Shown: positions 28,407-38,279, numbered from the stretch's first letter. The stretch is DNA of 64,000 nucleotides from a bacterium (GCA_016125045.1 WGML01000001.1:1-64000); one strand, 5' to 3'. Made by a program: numbers and translations. The notes: generated by a model from the sequence alone, not told the origin.

Positions 28407-29758
28407 GGGCGCGGCCCCGCATCCTGCTTCAGGAACTTTTCGAGCCAGTGGATGTCGTAGTCTCCGGACAGGACGTCGGGCTCCTCGACCAGGCGCTGAT
28501 GCAGTGGCAGCGTCGTCTCCACGCCTGAGACCACCATCTCCCCAAGCGCCCGTTTCAGCCGCAACAGGGCCTGCTGGCGGGTCGCCGCGTGTACGATCAG
28601 CTTGCCGATCAGGCTGTCATAATAGGGCGGCACCGTATAGCCGGAATAGACCGCTGAATCGAGCCGCACGCCGAGCCCTCCGGGCGCATGGAAGCCGGAA
28701 ATCAGCCCCGGGCAGGGCGTGAAAGTCTGCGGGTTCTCCGCGTTGATCCGGCACTCGATCGCGTGGCCGTTGATGTGGACGTCGCGCTGGGTGAAGGACA
28801 GCTTCTCCCCGGCCGCGATGCGGATCTGTTCCTGAACGAGGTCCACGCCGGTGATCATCTCTGTCACCGGGTGTTCGACCTGCAGCCGGGTGTTCATCTC
28901 GATGAAGTAGAATTCACCGTCCTCATAAAGGAATTCGATCGTTCCGACGCCCAGATATCCGAGCTTCCGGATCGCGTTGCACACCGTCTTGCCGATCGCC
29001 GTTCGGGTGGCGGCGTCGATCGCGGGCGAGGGCGCCTCCTCGAAGATTTTCTGGTGGCGGCGCTGCAGCGAGCAGTCGCGCTCGCCGAGGTGCACCACCG
29101 AGCCGTGCGAGTCGGCTGCAATCTGCAGTTCGATGTGGCGGGGCCGCTCGAGATATTTCTCAAGGTAGACCGCATCATCCCCGAACGCGGCCTTCGCCTC
29201 CGTTCGCGCGGTCTGGAACGCCACATCGAGTTCGCCGGCGTTTCGCGCGACCTTCATCCCCCGGCCGCCGCCCCCCGCCGCCGCCTTCACAAGCACCGGA
29301 TAGCCGATCGACTTGCCGGCCTTTCGCGCCGCCTCGAGCGTGTCGACGCCGCCGTCCGAGCCCGGAACCACGGGAACGCCCGTGCGGATCATCGCTTCCT
29401 TCGCGGCGATCTTGTCGCCCATCATGCGGATGTGTTCGGGCTTCGGGCCGATGAACGTGATCTCGTGCTTGGTCACGATCTCCGAGAACTTGGCGTTCTC
29501 CGACAGAAAGCCATAGCCCGGATGAATCGCGTCGGCCTTGGTGATCTCCGCCGCGGCGATGATCGAGGGAATGCTTAGATAGGATTTCGCGGACGGCGCG
29601 GGGCCGATGCACACACTCTCGTCCGCCAGCCGCACGTGCATCGCGTTCTGATCGGCCTCCGAGTGGATCGCCACCGTGGCGATGTCCATCTCCTTGCAAG
29701 CGCGATGGATTCGGAGCGCAATCTCTCCACGGTTCGCGATCAGGACCTTCTTGAACAT
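28403..29758 (-). CDS. accC: acetyl-CoA carboxylase, biotin carboxylase subunit
   Basis: ATP-dependent carboxylation of biotin on AccB, the first half-reaction of malonyl-CoA synthesis. At 451 residues it is the typical monofunctional subunit: [14 protein letters not shown] at the start, [11 protein letters not shown], the Gly-rich ATP loop [15 protein letters not shown] (about 158-172), [20 protein letters not shown] and [14 protein letters not shown] (about 288-301). It follows accB by 10 nt and is coupled to aat. Confidence 0.97.
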   Translation of the reverse strand: MFKKVLIANRGEIALRIHRACKEMDIATVAIHSEADQNAMHVRLADESVCIGPAPSAKSYLSIPSIIAAAEITKADAIHPGYGFLSENAKFSEIVTKHEITFIGPKPEHIRMMGDKIAAKEAMIRTGVPVVPGSDGGVDTLEAARKAGKSIGYPVLVKAAAGGGGRGMKVARNAGELDVAFQTARTEAKAAFGDDAVYLEKYLERPRHIELQIAADSHGSVVHLGERDCSLQRRHQKIFEEAPSPAIDAATRTAIGKTVCNAIRKLGYLGVGTIEFLYEDGEFYFIEMNTRLQVEHPVTEMITGVDLVQEQIRIAAGEKLSFTQRDVHINGHAIECRINAENPQTFTPCPGLISGFHAPGGLGVRLDSAVYSGYTVPPYYDSLIGKLIVHAATRQQALLRLKRALGEMVVSGVETTLPLHQRLVEEPDVLSGDYDIHWLEKFLKQDAGPRP

Positions 29759-29768
29759 GCTGTCGCCG

Positions 29769-30245
29769 TCACTCGATCACGACGAGCGGCTCGCCGAATT
29801 CCACCGGCTGCTCGTTTGCAACGAACATCTCCTTCACGCGGCCGCTGCGCGGCGCGGGGACCGGGTTGTAGGTCTTCATCGCCTCCACGAGCAGCAGCGT
29901 CTGTCCCTCGGTCACGGCGTCCCCGACCCGGATGAACGGAGGCGCCTCCTTGTCCGGCGCCAGATAGACGGTGCCGACCATCGGTGACTTCACGACGCCC
30001 GGATGTCCAGCGTGAGCGTCGCCTCCTGCTGCGGCGGCCGGCGCGGCGGCCGGGGCGGCGGAGGGGCTCATCACCGGTCCGGCATAGGTCGGCGCGGCGT
30101 AGGTGACGGACTGGGTCGAGGGGCGCGTCACCCGCACCTTCCAGTCACCCTGGCCCACCTCGATCTCACCGAGATCCGCCTCGCGAAGGATCGCCGCGAG
30201 TTCCCGGATGAGCCCGGTGTCGAACTTGCCGGATTTCTCAGGCAT
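29769..30245 (-). CDS. accB: acetyl-CoA carboxylase biotin carboxyl carrier protein
   Basis: A 158-residue carrier. It has an N-terminal helical region ([23 protein letters not shown]), a Pro/Ala linker, and the biotinyl domain with the modified lysine in [13 protein letters not shown]. The site reads MKTY instead of the common MKMM or MKVM, still compatible with BirA recognition. The ATG at MPEKSGKF has GGAG 11 nt upstream; a GTG that overlaps the aroQ stop (GTGA) four codons earlier is the alternative. It lies between aroQ and accC, the common aroQ-accB-accC order. Confidence 0.95.
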   Translation of the reverse strand: MPEKSGKFDTGLIRELAAILREADLGEIEVGQGDWKVRVTRPSTQSVTYAAPTYAGPVMSPSAAPAAAPAAAAGGDAHAGHPGVVKSPMVGTVYLAPDKEAPPFIRVGDAVTEGQTLLLVEAMKTYNPVPAPRSGRVKEMFVANEQPVEFGEPLVVIE

Positions 30246-30253
30246 GTCTTTGT

Positions 30254-30697
30254 TCACTCCACACGTCTGCAAAGTTGGGCGGCCGCCTGAATGGCGATGT
30301 GATAGCCGAACGCTCCGAAGCCGGAGATCGAGCCCGACGCCGCCGGGGCCACGAAATTTGTCCCGCGAAAGGCTTCCCGGGCGCTGGGGTTGCTGAGGTG
30401 CACCTCGATGATGGGTATGGTCAAGGTGCGAAGCGCGTCATGCAGGGCCACAGACGTGTGCGTGTAGCCGCCGGCGTTGATGACGAGGGCCGCGCCGCCA
30501 CGGGATTCCTGAACCCAGTCGATGAGCACGCCCTCATGATTGGTCTGACGGAATTCCAGCAAGAAACCAAGCCGGTCGCACTCGGCTCGACAGATTTCCG
30601 CAACATCATCGAGCGTGGCGCGACCGTAAATCTCCGGTTCGCGTTGACCTAACAGGTTGAGATTGGGGCCATTGAGGCAGTAGATGCTTGGGTTCAT
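30254..30697 (-). CDS. aroQ: 3-dehydroquinate dehydratase, type II
   Basis: Third step of the shikimate pathway, anti-elimination of water from 3-dehydroquinate. The 147-residue dodecameric-type enzyme shows [20 protein letters not shown] with the catalytic Tyr on the flexible loop, [32 protein letters not shown] and [14 protein letters not shown] with the active-site His. It is the first gene of aroQ-accB-accC-aat and is divergent from thiS across 51 nt. Confidence 0.96.
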   Translation of the reverse strand: MNPSIYCLNGPNLNLLGQREPEIYGRATLDDVAEICRAECDRLGFLLEFRQTNHEGVLIDWVQESRGGAALVINAGGYTHTSVALHDALRTLTIPIIEVHLSNPSAREAFRGTNFVAPAASGSISGFGAFGYHIAIQAAAQLCRRVE

Positions 30698-30748
30698 CGC
30701 CGCACTGCTGGGTTACGCGGCCGCAATGTCCCACGGACGCCGAAGACA

Positions 30749-30949
30749 ATGAAGCTTTTTCTCAACGGAAACGAATTTTTGGTTGATGGCGGGTCAACTG
30801 TCGCCGACCTGCTTCGCCAGCTCGGCGCCCCGGAGCGCGGCGTTGCGATCGAACGCAACCGGCAGATCGTGCCCCGTTCACAGCACGAGGCGACCGTCTT
30901 GTGCGATGGGGACCGCATCGAGATTGTTCAGTTCGTGGGGGGAGGCTGA
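30749..30949 (+). CDS. thiS: sulfur carrier protein ThiS
   Basis: A 66-residue ubiquitin-like carrier that delivers sulfur as a C-terminal thiocarboxylate for thiazole synthesis. Its beta-grasp sequence begins [10 protein letters not shown], has [12 protein letters not shown] in the helix, and ends QFVGGG, providing the obligatory Gly-Gly tail. Its TGA overlaps the thiG ATG by one base. No thiO, thiE, thiF or thiC lies next to it. Confidence 0.93.
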   Translation: MKLFLNGNEFLVDGGSTVADLLRQLGAPERGVAIERNRQIVPRSQHEATVLCDGDRIEIVQFVGGG

Positions 30950-31740
30950 TGCCGACGGACGCTCCCGCCCCCGATGACCCGCTCATCATCGCCGGGCGAA
31001 CCTTCCGCTCCCGCCTCATCATCGGCACGGGCAAATACGCAAGCTACGCGCAGAACGCCGCGGCTGCGGAGGCGGCCGGCGTTGACATGGTCACGGTCGC
31101 GCTGCGCCGGGTGAATGTCGCGGAGGCAGGCTCAGACCGCCTCATTGATCATCTCGATCCCGCGCGCTTCGTCTATCTGCCCAACACGGCGGGCTGTTTT
31201 TCCGCCGACGACGCGCTTCGAACCCTGCGACTTGCGCGCGAGGCCGGCGGTTGGTCGCTCGTGAAGCTCGAAGTCTTGTCCGACCAGAAGACGCTTTATC
31301 CGGAGATGGAGGAAACGCTCGCCGCGGCGCGGGTGCTGGTGTCGGAGGGGTTCGACGTAATGGTCTACTGCTCTGACGATCCCGTCTATGCCCGCAAGCT
31401 CGAGGATGCGGGCTGTTGCGCCATCATGCCGCTCGGCTCGTTGATCGGATCGGGTCTCGGCATCCTCAACCCGGTCAATATCCGGCTGATCGTCGAACAG
31501 GCGCGCGTCCCTGTGATCGTCGACGCCGGGGTCGGCACCGCCTCGGACGCGGCGATCGCCATGGAGCTTGGGTGCGACGGGGTTCTCATGAACACGGCGA
31601 TTGCGGCGGCGCGTGATCCGGTTCGCATGGCGCGTGCGATGAAGCATGCGGTCATCGCCGGTCGGGAGGCCTACCTCGCCGGCCGCATGGCGCCGAAACG
31701 TTACGCCGACCCGTCTTCGCCTCTCGCCGGATTGATTTGA
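30949..31740 (+). CDS. thiG: thiazole synthase
   Basis: Condenses DXP, the ThiS thiocarboxylate and dehydroglycine into the thiazole phosphate moiety of thiamine. The TIM-barrel enzyme (263 residues) has [11 protein letters not shown] near the start, the Schiff-base lysine in [28 protein letters not shown] and [16 protein letters not shown]. The start is fixed by the TGATG overlap with thiS; a longer frame starting inside thiS is a shadow. Confidence 0.96.
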   Translation: MPTDAPAPDDPLIIAGRTFRSRLIIGTGKYASYAQNAAAAEAAGVDMVTVALRRVNVAEAGSDRLIDHLDPARFVYLPNTAGCFSADDALRTLRLAREAGGWSLVKLEVLSDQKTLYPEMEETLAAARVLVSEGFDVMVYCSDDPVYARKLEDAGCCAIMPLGSLIGSGLGILNPVNIRLIVEQARVPVIVDAGVGTASDAAIAMELGCDGVLMNTAIAAARDPVRMARAMKHAVIAGREAYLAGRMAPKRYADPSSPLAGLI

Positions 31741-31795
31741 ACGGAGGGTACGCCACGGCGAAGAGGTGGGTCCAGATCATCGAAGGAGCCGCCGC

Positions 31796-33025
31796 TTGAA
31801 AGCCCCGAAGCGATTGACCTTCCCCGGCGCCGAGGGAAACCTGCTCGCGGCGCGGCTGGACCAGCCAGCCGGCCCCCCGCTCGCCCATGCGATCTTTGCG
31901 CACTGTTTCGCGTGCTCCAAGGAGTCGCTCGCCGCGGCGCGTGTCTCGGCCGCTCTCGCGGCGCACGGCGTGGCTGTCCTGCGGGTTGACTTCACCGGGC
32001 TCGGGGCCTCGGAGGGCGCGTTCGGAGACGCCGGCTTCTCGTCGAACGTCGGGGACATCATCGCCGCAGCTGGGTTCCTGGAGGCCGAGTTCGCCGCCCC
32101 GACGCTGCTGGTCGGACACTCGCTCGGAGGCGCGGCGGCGCTCGCGGCGGCTGAACAGCTGTCCGCCATCCGCGCGGTCGCAACCATCGGCGCGCCTTCG
32201 AATCCTGCTCGCACCCTCCGCCATGTCGGCGAGGGACGGGAGGCCGCGCTGAAGACGGGGTCGGCGACAGTTCATCTCGGTGGCCGCGACCATTCCATCA
32301 GCCGCGCCTTCATCGAGGATTTTGAGCGGGAGGACCTTCTCGCCCGCGTCGCGCGACTGCGCGCTGCGGTTCTGGTGATGCATTCACCGGTTGATGAGAC
32401 CGTGGGAATCGACAACGCCTCGGCGATCTTCCGGGCGCTGAAACACCCGAAGAGCTTCGTCACCCTCGACCGGGCGGATCATCTGCTCACCCGGCGAGAG
32501 GACGCCGCCTACGCTGCCGATGTGATCGCCGCCTGGATGCGCCGGTATCTGGATCTCAGCCGGGATGCGCCCGCGAAGTCCACATCCGCGCCCGAAGACC
32601 GTGTGGTCAGCGCCGGGGAGACCGGGGAGGGCGGCTTTCAGCTCGCCGTGAGCGTCGGACCGCATGGGTTTCTGGCCGATGAGCCCATTGATGTCGGCGG
32701 CCAGGATACCGGGCCGTCGCCCTATGAGCTTCTCGGAGCAAGCCTCGCCGCCTGCACATCGATGACCGTGCGGATGTACGCCAACCTCAAATCGATCCCC
32801 CTCGAAAGGGTGGAGACCCGTGTCGAGCATCTTGGCAAGCACGCCGTCGACACCCGGGAGTCGGCGGAAGGGCGCCCGCCGCGGCTCGATCATTTCAGCC
32901 GGGTCGTGACGCTCACCGGCGATCTATCCGACGACGACCGGGAGCGGCTCCTGAAGATCGCCGAAAAATGCCCCGTCCACCGCACGCTGGAGGCGAGCGC
33001 GCGCATCGTCACCCGGCTCGACTGA
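31796..33025 (+). CDS. alpha/beta hydrolase-OsmC fusion protein
   Basis: A 409-residue two-domain protein. Residues about 10-260 form an alpha/beta hydrolase with the nucleophile elbow GHSLGG (about 106-111), an acid in HSPVDET and a late His in DRADHLL. Residues about 275-405 form an OsmC/Ohr domain with the two redox cysteines in AACTSMTVRMYA and KCPVHRTLEA. OsmC/Ohr proteins reduce organic hydroperoxides; the hydrolase may release acyl or peroxy-acyl substrates. This fusion type exists in other bacteria. The start is a TTG with GAAGGAG 7 nt upstream; a GTG ten codons earlier lacks an RBS. Confidence 0.88.
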   Translation: MKAPKRLTFPGAEGNLLAARLDQPAGPPLAHAIFAHCFACSKESLAAARVSAALAAHGVAVLRVDFTGLGASEGAFGDAGFSSNVGDIIAAAGFLEAEFAAPTLLVGHSLGGAAALAAAEQLSAIRAVATIGAPSNPARTLRHVGEGREAALKTGSATVHLGGRDHSISRAFIEDFEREDLLARVARLRAAVLVMHSPVDETVGIDNASAIFRALKHPKSFVTLDRADHLLTRREDAAYAADVIAAWMRRYLDLSRDAPAKSTSAPEDRVVSAGETGEGGFQLAVSVGPHGFLADEPIDVGGQDTGPSPYELLGASLAACTSMTVRMYANLKSIPLERVETRVEHLGKHAVDTRESAEGRPPRLDHFSRVVTLTGDLSDDDRERLLKIAEKCPVHRTLEASARIVTRLD

Positions 33026-33038
33026 CGACGCCGGCCGC

Positions 33039-33755
33039 CTAGAGCGCGGCGCGGGCGTCGCGCAGCACGGATTTCAGAGTCGCCTCGTCATAGCCGCCGA
33101 TGAACTGGTCGTTGATGTAGAAGCCGGGCGTGCCTTCGACCCCAGCGGCCCCGGCCTGCTGGAAGGTGACGTTGATATGGTCGAGCAGGGCGGCGTCGGC
33201 GGCGTCGCGCTTGAACTTCGCCATGTCGAGGCCGATCCCCTGCGCCAGTTTCTCGATATTGCCGTCACTTAGATCGTTCGTCTTGATGAGGGCGAGGTGC
33301 ATCTCGCGATACTTGCCCTGCTTGTCCGCCGCCATCGCCGCGCGCGCGGCGGCGACGGATGTGCCCGTCCGCTGTTCAAGCAGCGGAAGGTGCTTGAAGA
33401 TCACCCGCACATCCTTGCGCTTGTCATCGAGCTGTTCGAAGACCCACGCATCGGCGGCCCGGCAGAAGGTGCAGTTGAAGTCGATGAACTCCACGATCGT
33501 GATGGGGGCGTCGGGTGGACCGAGGACCGGGTCGCCCTCGGTCGACTGCAACTCCGCCACGAGCTTCGCGCGCTCGTGCTTGGCGAGCACGTCAAACGCT
33601 TCCGACAGCACCTCGGGGTTCGTGAGCAGATAATTCTTCACGATGGCCTCGACCTCGGCGCGCTCCATCTGGGCGACGGACTGCGGAACCGCATCACCCT
33701 GGGAACAACCCGCGACGCCAAGCCCGAGAGCAGCGGCGGCCATCAGCACGCGCAT
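33039..33755 (-). CDS. DsbA-like thioredoxin-fold lipoprotein
   Basis: A 238-residue exported disulfide oxidoreductase. The N-terminus has a lipobox-like GVAGCS with Cys17, so it is probably membrane anchored. The thioredoxin domain carries the active-site CTFC (Cys95, Cys98) in VEFIDFNCTFCRAADAW and the cis-Pro loop VEGTPGFYI. An inserted helical domain lies between, as in DsbA/ScsC-type proteins with an N-terminal helical extension (VEAIVKNYLLTNPEVL). It likely forms or shuffles periplasmic disulfides. It is 122 nt from the M48 gene on the same strand. Confidence 0.86.
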   Translation of the reverse strand: MRVLMAAAALGLGVAGCSQGDAVPQSVAQMERAEVEAIVKNYLLTNPEVLSEAFDVLAKHERAKLVAELQSTEGDPVLGPPDAPITIVEFIDFNCTFCRAADAWVFEQLDDKRKDVRVIFKHLPLLEQRTGTSVAAARAAMAADKQGKYREMHLALIKTNDLSDGNIEKLAQGIGLDMAKFKRDAADAALLDHINVTFQQAGAAGVEGTPGFYINDQFIGGYDEATLKSVLRDARAAL

Positions 33756-33877
33756 GTATCACCTCAATGTCCGCGAAAGCCGGAAGTGCAGCCGGGTTAT
33801 GTCCGAAATTGCAGGATCGGCAAACGGGTTTCGCCGCCCATGACACCGACGTGATCCCGCAAGGCGTCGAAGGCGTC

Positions 33878-35233
33878 TCAACCGGCGCGACGCCCCGGAC
33901 GGACGCGCGGGTCGGTCACCACCGCGATATCCGATGCACGCCGGGCGTTCGGAGAATTCGGCTCCAGCCCGTCGCTCGCCCGCTTCGAGAAGATGAACGC
34001 CCGCTGATAGTCGCCGATCGCATACGCCTCCTCGGCGGTTGCAAGCTGCGCCTCCGCCGTGCGCCCGAGCTTACCATAGGCTTGGGCGAGCTGGTTCCAG
34101 GCGAAGGCGTTGTCGCGTTCACGGGCGAGGGCGTCGATCAACAGACCTTCGGCTTCCTTGTAGTTGGCCGGGTCTTCCGTCGCGAGGAGCGAACGGGCGA
34201 GGTTGACGAACAAGAGCGGCTGATCGGGAGCAAGTTCGAGCGCCCGGCGGTGCGGAGCGATCGATTCCTCAACCCGCGCATTCTCAAACAGGATTTGCCC
34301 ATAGAGCTCGTGGAAATAGGGGTTCTCGGGCTCCATGCCGATCAGGTCGAGGATTTCCTTCTCCGCAAGGCCGATGTCGATCGCCCGATAGGCCGCGATC
34401 GCCCGGGCGTATCGCGCCGGGACCGACAGGTCGGACTTCGGATACTTGTTGTAGACCCGCGCCGGCGTTCCAAGAAACCCGATGAGCTTCGCCTTCATCA
34501 TCTCCATCTGGCGCAGCGCCCGCTCGGACTGCGGCTGAGCGCGCGCGGTCACCTCCGACGCCCGGGCCCGGATCTGTCCGATCCGGTCGCTGCTGATCGG
34601 GTGCGACCGGAAATAGGGGTCGCGCCGCCTCGTCGAGAGCGCCTCCTGAATGCGGTATTTTTCGAAGAACTGCACCAGACCGTCCGCCGACTGGCCGGTC
34701 TTTTCGAGATAGGTGATCGCTACCTGGTCGGCCGCGCTCTCCTCGTTCTGCGTGTACTGGAAAAACGACAGCGTTGCGAACTGGGAAGAGCTGCCGAGCA
34801 GGGCCGCCCCCGCGTCAGGAGCTCCCGCCGCGATCGCGAGCACGCCGAGCCCGATCGAGACGAGCGCCGTCCCCATCGAGGAGCGCTGCGCCATCGACCG
34901 GGTGATGCTGTGCGCCTCGGCGATATGCCCGGTCTCGTGCGCGATGACGCCCTTCAGCTGTTCGACATTGTCGGACGCCATGATCAGTCCGGTGTGCAGG
35001 AACACGTTCTGCCCGCCACCCGCGAACGCGTTGAGCGTCGGGTCGTTCACGACATAGATGTCGACATCCTTCGGCGCGAGGCCCGCCGCCGCGAAGATCG
35101 GCTCGGAATACTCCCTCAGGGTCGCCTCGATCTCGGCGTCGCGAATCAGCCCTTGTGCGGAGGCGCCGCTCGTCGCGCAGAAGACCGCAACGGCGCAGGC
35201 CGCCGCAGCCAGCATGCTCTTCAGAGGCCGCAT
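33878..35233 (-). CDS. periplasmic M48 metalloprotease with TPR-like C-terminus (BepA-like)
   Basis: A 451-residue protein with signal peptide (about 1-27, ASA-Q). The M48 zinc motif is HETGH (residues 99-103) in KGVIAHETGHIAEAHS, with a third ligand Glu in NEESAADQVA. From about residue 270 the sequence is helical with TPR-like pairs (ENPYFHELYGQILFENARVEESI, FAWNQLAQAYGKLGRTAEA in pieces). This matches BepA/YfgC family proteins that check outer-membrane protein assembly, for example LptD. The assignment to BepA function is inferred from architecture. The long open frame upstream of the chosen ATG is antisense shadow. Confidence 0.88.
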   Translation of the reverse strand: MRPLKSMLAAAACAVAVFCATSGASAQGLIRDAEIEATLREYSEPIFAAAGLAPKDVDIYVVNDPTLNAFAGGGQNVFLHTGLIMASDNVEQLKGVIAHETGHIAEAHSITRSMAQRSSMGTALVSIGLGVLAIAAGAPDAGAALLGSSSQFATLSFFQYTQNEESAADQVAITYLEKTGQSADGLVQFFEKYRIQEALSTRRRDPYFRSHPISSDRIGQIRARASEVTARAQPQSERALRQMEMMKAKLIGFLGTPARVYNKYPKSDLSVPARYARAIAAYRAIDIGLAEKEILDLIGMEPENPYFHELYGQILFENARVEESIAPHRRALELAPDQPLLFVNLARSLLATEDPANYKEAEGLLIDALARERDNAFAWNQLAQAYGKLGRTAEAQLATAEEAYAIGDYQRAFIFSKRASDGLEPNSPNARRASDIAVVTDPRVRPGRRAG

Positions 35234-35318
35234 GAAGGTGTCTCCATCAGCCCCCGCCAACGCAGTTCCCGAAACGACGATAGCGGTTTCGTCGTTTTGA
35301 TCAACGGCGCGCGGCGCC

Positions 35319-37859
35319 TCATCCGGCCCGGCGCCGGTTCCACCATCCGGTCCGCCGCGGAGCCGGGGCTTCGACGGGCGCCTCCGGAGGCGGGGCGTGG
35401 ATCTTGTGGAGATCGCCCGTTCCGGCGTCGGCGGCGGCCCCGGGCTCCAGCTCCGGAGTGGGCGCCGGAGGGGACTCAGGAGCCGGCGCTGCGGCGGGTT
35501 CCGCCGTGGACGCTTTCGCCAGCTCCGGCGCGGGGTCCGGGCTCGCTTCCAGCTCAGGCGCTTGTGACGGAGGCGGCTGGTGGGCCGCATCGGCCCCGGA
35601 TGTCGTCGCCGATTCCACCGGCGTCGGGTTGGACGGTTCCTCGGTTTCGGAGGGCTCGTTCCGGGCGGCGAGCGCCTCGTCTTTCGACTCCGGAGCCTGA
35701 TCTGCCCCCGCGTCTTGGGTGGAGGCGACACTGGCGTCCGCATCGTCATCTGTGGCGCCGTCCGACTCCGCGACGTCGCGCATCGCCGCCGCCTGGGCTG
35801 CGAGGAAGGGCGCCGATGCGATGGCGTCGAGCACTTCGCCGCCGTCATTCACTGTTTCAACCTGCCGGCTGCGTTCGCGGCCGCGCCGGCGTCGGCCTCT
35901 ACCCCGCTTGTCCCCGTCGCGGGATTGAATGCGCGTCGGCTCAGAGGAGTCTTCGGCGTCGCTGTCGATGACTTCGAGGCCGGTCTGGGACGAATCCCGC
36001 CCGCGCCGTCTCCGACCGCCGCGGCGTCCGCGTCTGCGGCGCGAGGCGTCGTCGCCATTGGAGGCGCCTTCGTCGTCGCTCTCACCATCGTCATCAGCGT
36101 CGGCGTCGACCTCATCGGCGACGTCTGAATCGTCCTCACCCGAAAGCGCATCGACGATCTCCTCGTCCTCCTCGTCATCGATATCGTCCTCTTCCGACAC
36201 CACAGCCGGCTTGAGCTTTGAGAAGTCGAGCGGCTTGATCGGCCGGTAGGCGACCGGTTCGCCGTCGGAATAGGCCTCGATCGCGTTCTCGCCTGTCTTG
36301 AGGGCGGCGTTCGCCTCGATCCGGACACTGACCCCGGACTCCTGTTCGATCGTCGCGATCGCCGCGCGCTTTTCGTTGAGGATATAGAGCGCGACGTCCG
36401 GCGGAGCATCGACATTCAGCGTGTCCACCCGATCGTCGGCGGCGCGCGTTTCGATCGCGCGCAACAGCTGAAGCGCGGCGGATTCCACCGACCGGGTCCG
36501 CCCCGAGCCTGCGCAGTGGCTGCAGATGTCGCTGGTCAGCTCCAGCACCCCCGCCCGGCGTCGCTGGCGGGAGATCTCGAACAGTCCGAACTGGCTGATG
36601 CGTCCGGTCTGCACCCGCGCCCGGTCCATCTTGAGCGAATCCTTCATCTTCCGCTCGACGGCGCGATTGTTCTTTGCGTCCTCCATGTCGATGAAGTCGA
36701 TGACGATCAGGCCCGCGAGGTCTCGCAACCGCATCTGCCGGCAGGCTTCGGCCGCCGCCTCCATATTGGTGCGCAGCGCGGTCGCCTCGACATTGCGTTC
36801 ACGGGTCGCCTTGCCGGAGTTCACGTCGATCGCGACCAGCGCCTCGGTCTGGTTGATGACGATGTATCCGCCGGAGGGGAGCTGAACCACAGGCGAGAAA
36901 ATCGAATCGAGCTGCTCCTCGATGCCGAAGGCCACGAAGAGCGGCGGCCCCTCCGTGTGCGGTTGCACCTTCTTGGCGTGGCTCGGCATCAGCAGGCGCA
37001 CGAAGTTCTTTGCTTCCTTGTAGGCCTCGTCCCCGGCGACGACGATCTGCTCGATGTCCTTGTCATAAAGGTCGCGCACCGCCCGCAGCACGAGGTGACC
37101 CTCCTCATGGATGAGGCAGGGGGCCATCGACTCCATCGTGCGCGAGACGATCTGCTCCCAGAGTTTCGAGAGGTATTCGAAGTCGCGGCGGATTTCGATC
37201 TTGGTGCGCTTGGCGCCCGCTGTCCGGACGATCAGTCCCGACCCGCGCGGCAGTTCGAACTCCGAGGTGATCTGCTTCAAGCGCTTGCGGTCCGCGGCGT
37301 TGGTGATCTTGCGGGAGATGCCGCCGCCGCGTCCGGTGTTCGGCATCAGCACGCAATACCGCCCGGCGAGCGAGAGGTAGCTCGTCACCGCCGCGCCCTT
37401 GTTGCCGCGCTCCTCCTTGACGATCTGGATCAGCATCACCTGGCGGCGCCGGATGACCTCCTGGATCTTGTACTTGCGCTGGAACGCCGCGGCGTGCCGG
37501 CGTGAGGTCGCGTCGCCCTCTTCATCGTCGGAATCGTCCCCGTCGATCGCGTCGGCGTCGTCCTCATCCGCCTCGCGCGCGGCCTCCGCGAGCAGGGCTT
37601 CACGGTCCTCCTTGGGGATCTGGTAGTAATCCGGGTGGATTTCACTGAAGGCGAGAAAGCCGTGGCGATTGCCGCCATAGTCGACGAACGCCGCCTGAAG
37701 CGACGGCTCAACCCGGGTCACTTTTGCGAGATAGATATTGCCGCGAAGCTGTCGTTTGTCGCTGGCTTCGAAGTCGAAGTCTTCAATATGTCCGTCTGTG
37801 GCCACCGCGACCCGGGTTTCTTCGGGGTGCGTGGCGTCGATCAACATGAGCTTGCTCAT
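35319..37859 (-). CDS. rne: ribonuclease E
   Basis: Essential endoribonuclease and degradosome scaffold, 846 residues. An S1 domain at the start carries a long acidic insertion (about 95-120, rich in D/E), a common alphaproteobacterial variation. The catalytic DNase-I-like domain shows VAIDVNSGKAT and IVIDFIDMEDAKNNR with the two metal-binding Asp. The zinc link is CSHC in LTSDICSHCAGSGRTRS. The C-terminal tail is acidic, then Arg-rich (RRRRGRRGGRRRRGRD), then Pro/Ala/Glu-rich, ending TGWWNRRRAG. The terminal GWW (838-840) matches the PNPase-binding motif described for Caulobacter RNase E. AAGGA lies 9 nt before the ATG. Confidence 0.96.
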   Translation of the reverse strand: MSKLMLIDATHPEETRVAVATDGHIEDFDFEASDKRQLRGNIYLAKVTRVEPSLQAAFVDYGGNRHGFLAFSEIHPDYYQIPKEDREALLAEAAREADEDDADAIDGDDSDDEEGDATSRRHAAAFQRKYKIQEVIRRRQVMLIQIVKEERGNKGAAVTSYLSLAGRYCVLMPNTGRGGGISRKITNAADRKRLKQITSEFELPRGSGLIVRTAGAKRTKIEIRRDFEYLSKLWEQIVSRTMESMAPCLIHEEGHLVLRAVRDLYDKDIEQIVVAGDEAYKEAKNFVRLLMPSHAKKVQPHTEGPPLFVAFGIEEQLDSIFSPVVQLPSGGYIVINQTEALVAIDVNSGKATRERNVEATALRTNMEAAAEACRQMRLRDLAGLIVIDFIDMEDAKNNRAVERKMKDSLKMDRARVQTGRISQFGLFEISRQRRRAGVLELTSDICSHCAGSGRTRSVESAALQLLRAIETRAADDRVDTLNVDAPPDVALYILNEKRAAIATIEQESGVSVRIEANAALKTGENAIEAYSDGEPVAYRPIKPLDFSKLKPAVVSEEDDIDDEEDEEIVDALSGEDDSDVADEVDADADDDGESDDEGASNGDDASRRRRGRRGGRRRRGRDSSQTGLEVIDSDAEDSSEPTRIQSRDGDKRGRGRRRRGRERSRQVETVNDGGEVLDAIASAPFLAAQAAAMRDVAESDGATDDDADASVASTQDAGADQAPESKDEALAARNEPSETEEPSNPTPVESATTSGADAAHQPPPSQAPELEASPDPAPELAKASTAEPAAAPAPESPPAPTPELEPGAAADAGTGDLHKIHAPPPEAPVEAPAPRRTGWWNRRRAG

Positions 37860-38279
37860 GAACTTGGTCCTTGCTGGCTGGCGGCCGGATGGCGCGCAAG
37901 CACGCGCGGCTCATCGGGCTGGTGTTTGAAAGTGCAACGCAAGCGATCTTGTTGCTGGCGGCGCTGAGCTGACGGGGCGTGATCCCGGTAGATGTCATCT
38001 TGATCACGTCTCTCTTCAGGCTGAGCGCGCACCGTCGCCCCGAAGCTGGTCTGCGGCGTCTTTCACGCCAGACAAACCTTCCCGAAGCGAATGCTGCATC
38101 CATGTTTCGCATGCGCCAGACATCAATGTGCACAAATTGGTTGAAAAAAGGAAGCGTCCAACGTCGGCTGCCTATCGTCGCGGCTCACCCACCGCGAATC
38201 GCAGCTCCTCGCACCATTGGTTAACAATGTGATGCTAACTCGGGGGCTGTTCAGAAGGAACAGGGTAGAGGTGACTTGC
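37860..38279. promoter_or_regulatory. 420-nt divergent control region between rne and the amidase gene
   Basis: No coding sequence is supported. On the rne side it would give a long 5' leader; a hairpin with arms GTCTGCGGCGT and ACGCCAGAC lies at about 38049-38072. The centre (38110-38150) is less GC-rich, with an A-run, as expected for promoters. RNase E is autoregulated through its 5' leader in E. coli; a similar role here is inference. Confidence 0.45.
38217..38239 (+). promoter_or_regulatory. possible promoter of the amidase gene
   Basis: TTGGTT (38217-38222) and GCTAAC (38234-38239) are spaced by 11 nt, resembling the TTGnnn-N10-14-GCTAnn housekeeping promoters described in Caulobacter. 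It is 41 nt from the chosen ATG. Low confidence because only pattern matching supports it. Confidence 0.3.

Noticed and set aside
35234-35848. 205-codon upstream extension of the M48 protease frame
   Set aside because: It overlaps rne in another frame with an Arg/Pro-rich translation; the chosen ATG gives a proper signal peptide.
33767-35971. 734-codon plus-strand open frame opposite the M48 protease and RNase E genes
   Set aside because: Low-complexity Arg-rich product, no motifs, and fully antisense to two well-supported genes.
38221-38239. CtrA-type box (TTAA-N7-TTAA) before the amidase gene
   Set aside because: TTAAC and CTAAC occur but spacing and the second half-site do not fit the consensus.
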